From an uncultured Bacteroidota bacterium (GTDB taxonomy: Bacteria; Bacteroidota; Bacteroidia; Chitinophagales; Chitinophagaceae): 6,349 nt of DNA. The notes below the pieces were generated by a model. The model was not told where the DNA came from. It worked only from the letters and a program-made list of their open reading frames with translations, and did no database searches. The position numbers and the translations under genes were made by a program. The stretch covers positions 1 to 6,349 of the forward strand of contig CAIWKU010000587.1 of assembly GCA_903913355.1 (NCBI GenBank), written 5' to 3'. Of the stretch, positions 6,321-6,349 are shown piece after piece; position 1 is the first letter of the stretch; each line of letters opens with the position of its first letter.

Positions 6321-6349
6321 TAAAAAAAGTTTTTGAACCTCATTGGCAA

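Noticed and set aside
6321..6349. AT-rich tail after tamL as a terminator or as the start of tamB
   Set aside because: It has no stable hairpin and no readable start; the segment is too short to decide.

Overview
This window is an ordinary chromosomal segment from a member of the Bacteroidota. The evidence is a type IX secretion system plug-family (DUF5103) protein, a lipidated TamA-like barrel of the TamL type, and several matches to the Bacteroidota housekeeping promoter (TTTG, about 20 bp, TAnnTTTG). Base composition is moderately AT-rich. Placement in the Chitinophagales is a guess from general resemblance, not something the sequence proves. I see no mobile element, CRISPR array, phage gene, tRNA, or sign of recent transfer.

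Layout. Positions 1-194 (minus) hold the N-terminal part of a small transaldolase / fructose-6-phosphate aldolase, cut off by the window edge. Positions 257-351 (minus) hold the small bacterial SRP RNA gene (ffs). It has its own -7 element on one side and a rho-independent terminator on the other. Positions 403-1683 (minus) encode the exported T9SS plug-domain protein. A gap of about 270 bp (1684-1953) lies between this gene and a rightward gene. It holds a 12-bp tandem repeat carrying two copies of a minus-strand -7 element, a 12-bp palindrome, and a well-formed rightward promoter at its right end; I see no gene in it. Positions 1954-3186 (plus) encode a LolC/LolE-like (FtsX/MacB fold) ABC transporter permease. 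It converges on a TrmH/SpoU-family RNA 2'-O-methyltransferase at 3214-3942 (minus), with 27 bp between the stops. That gene is divergent from tamL (3948-6320, plus), with only 5 bp between the two start codons. The last 29 bp (6321-6349) are AT-rich and hold no recognisable feature.

How they relate. Four of the six genes concern getting proteins into or across the envelope: SRP RNA (inner-membrane targeting), the T9SS plug (outer-membrane export channel), the Lol-type permease (lipoprotein release) and TamL (outer-membrane assembly). They are not one operon: strands alternate and each unit has its own promoter candidate. The shared theme may be coincidence in a genome rich in envelope genes. 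The window does not show a clearly new system. The points most worth a second look are the duplicated promoter element upstream of the plug gene, the start-site correction of the permease, the very tight trmH/tamL divergent junction, and the acidic residues just after the TamL lipidation cysteine.
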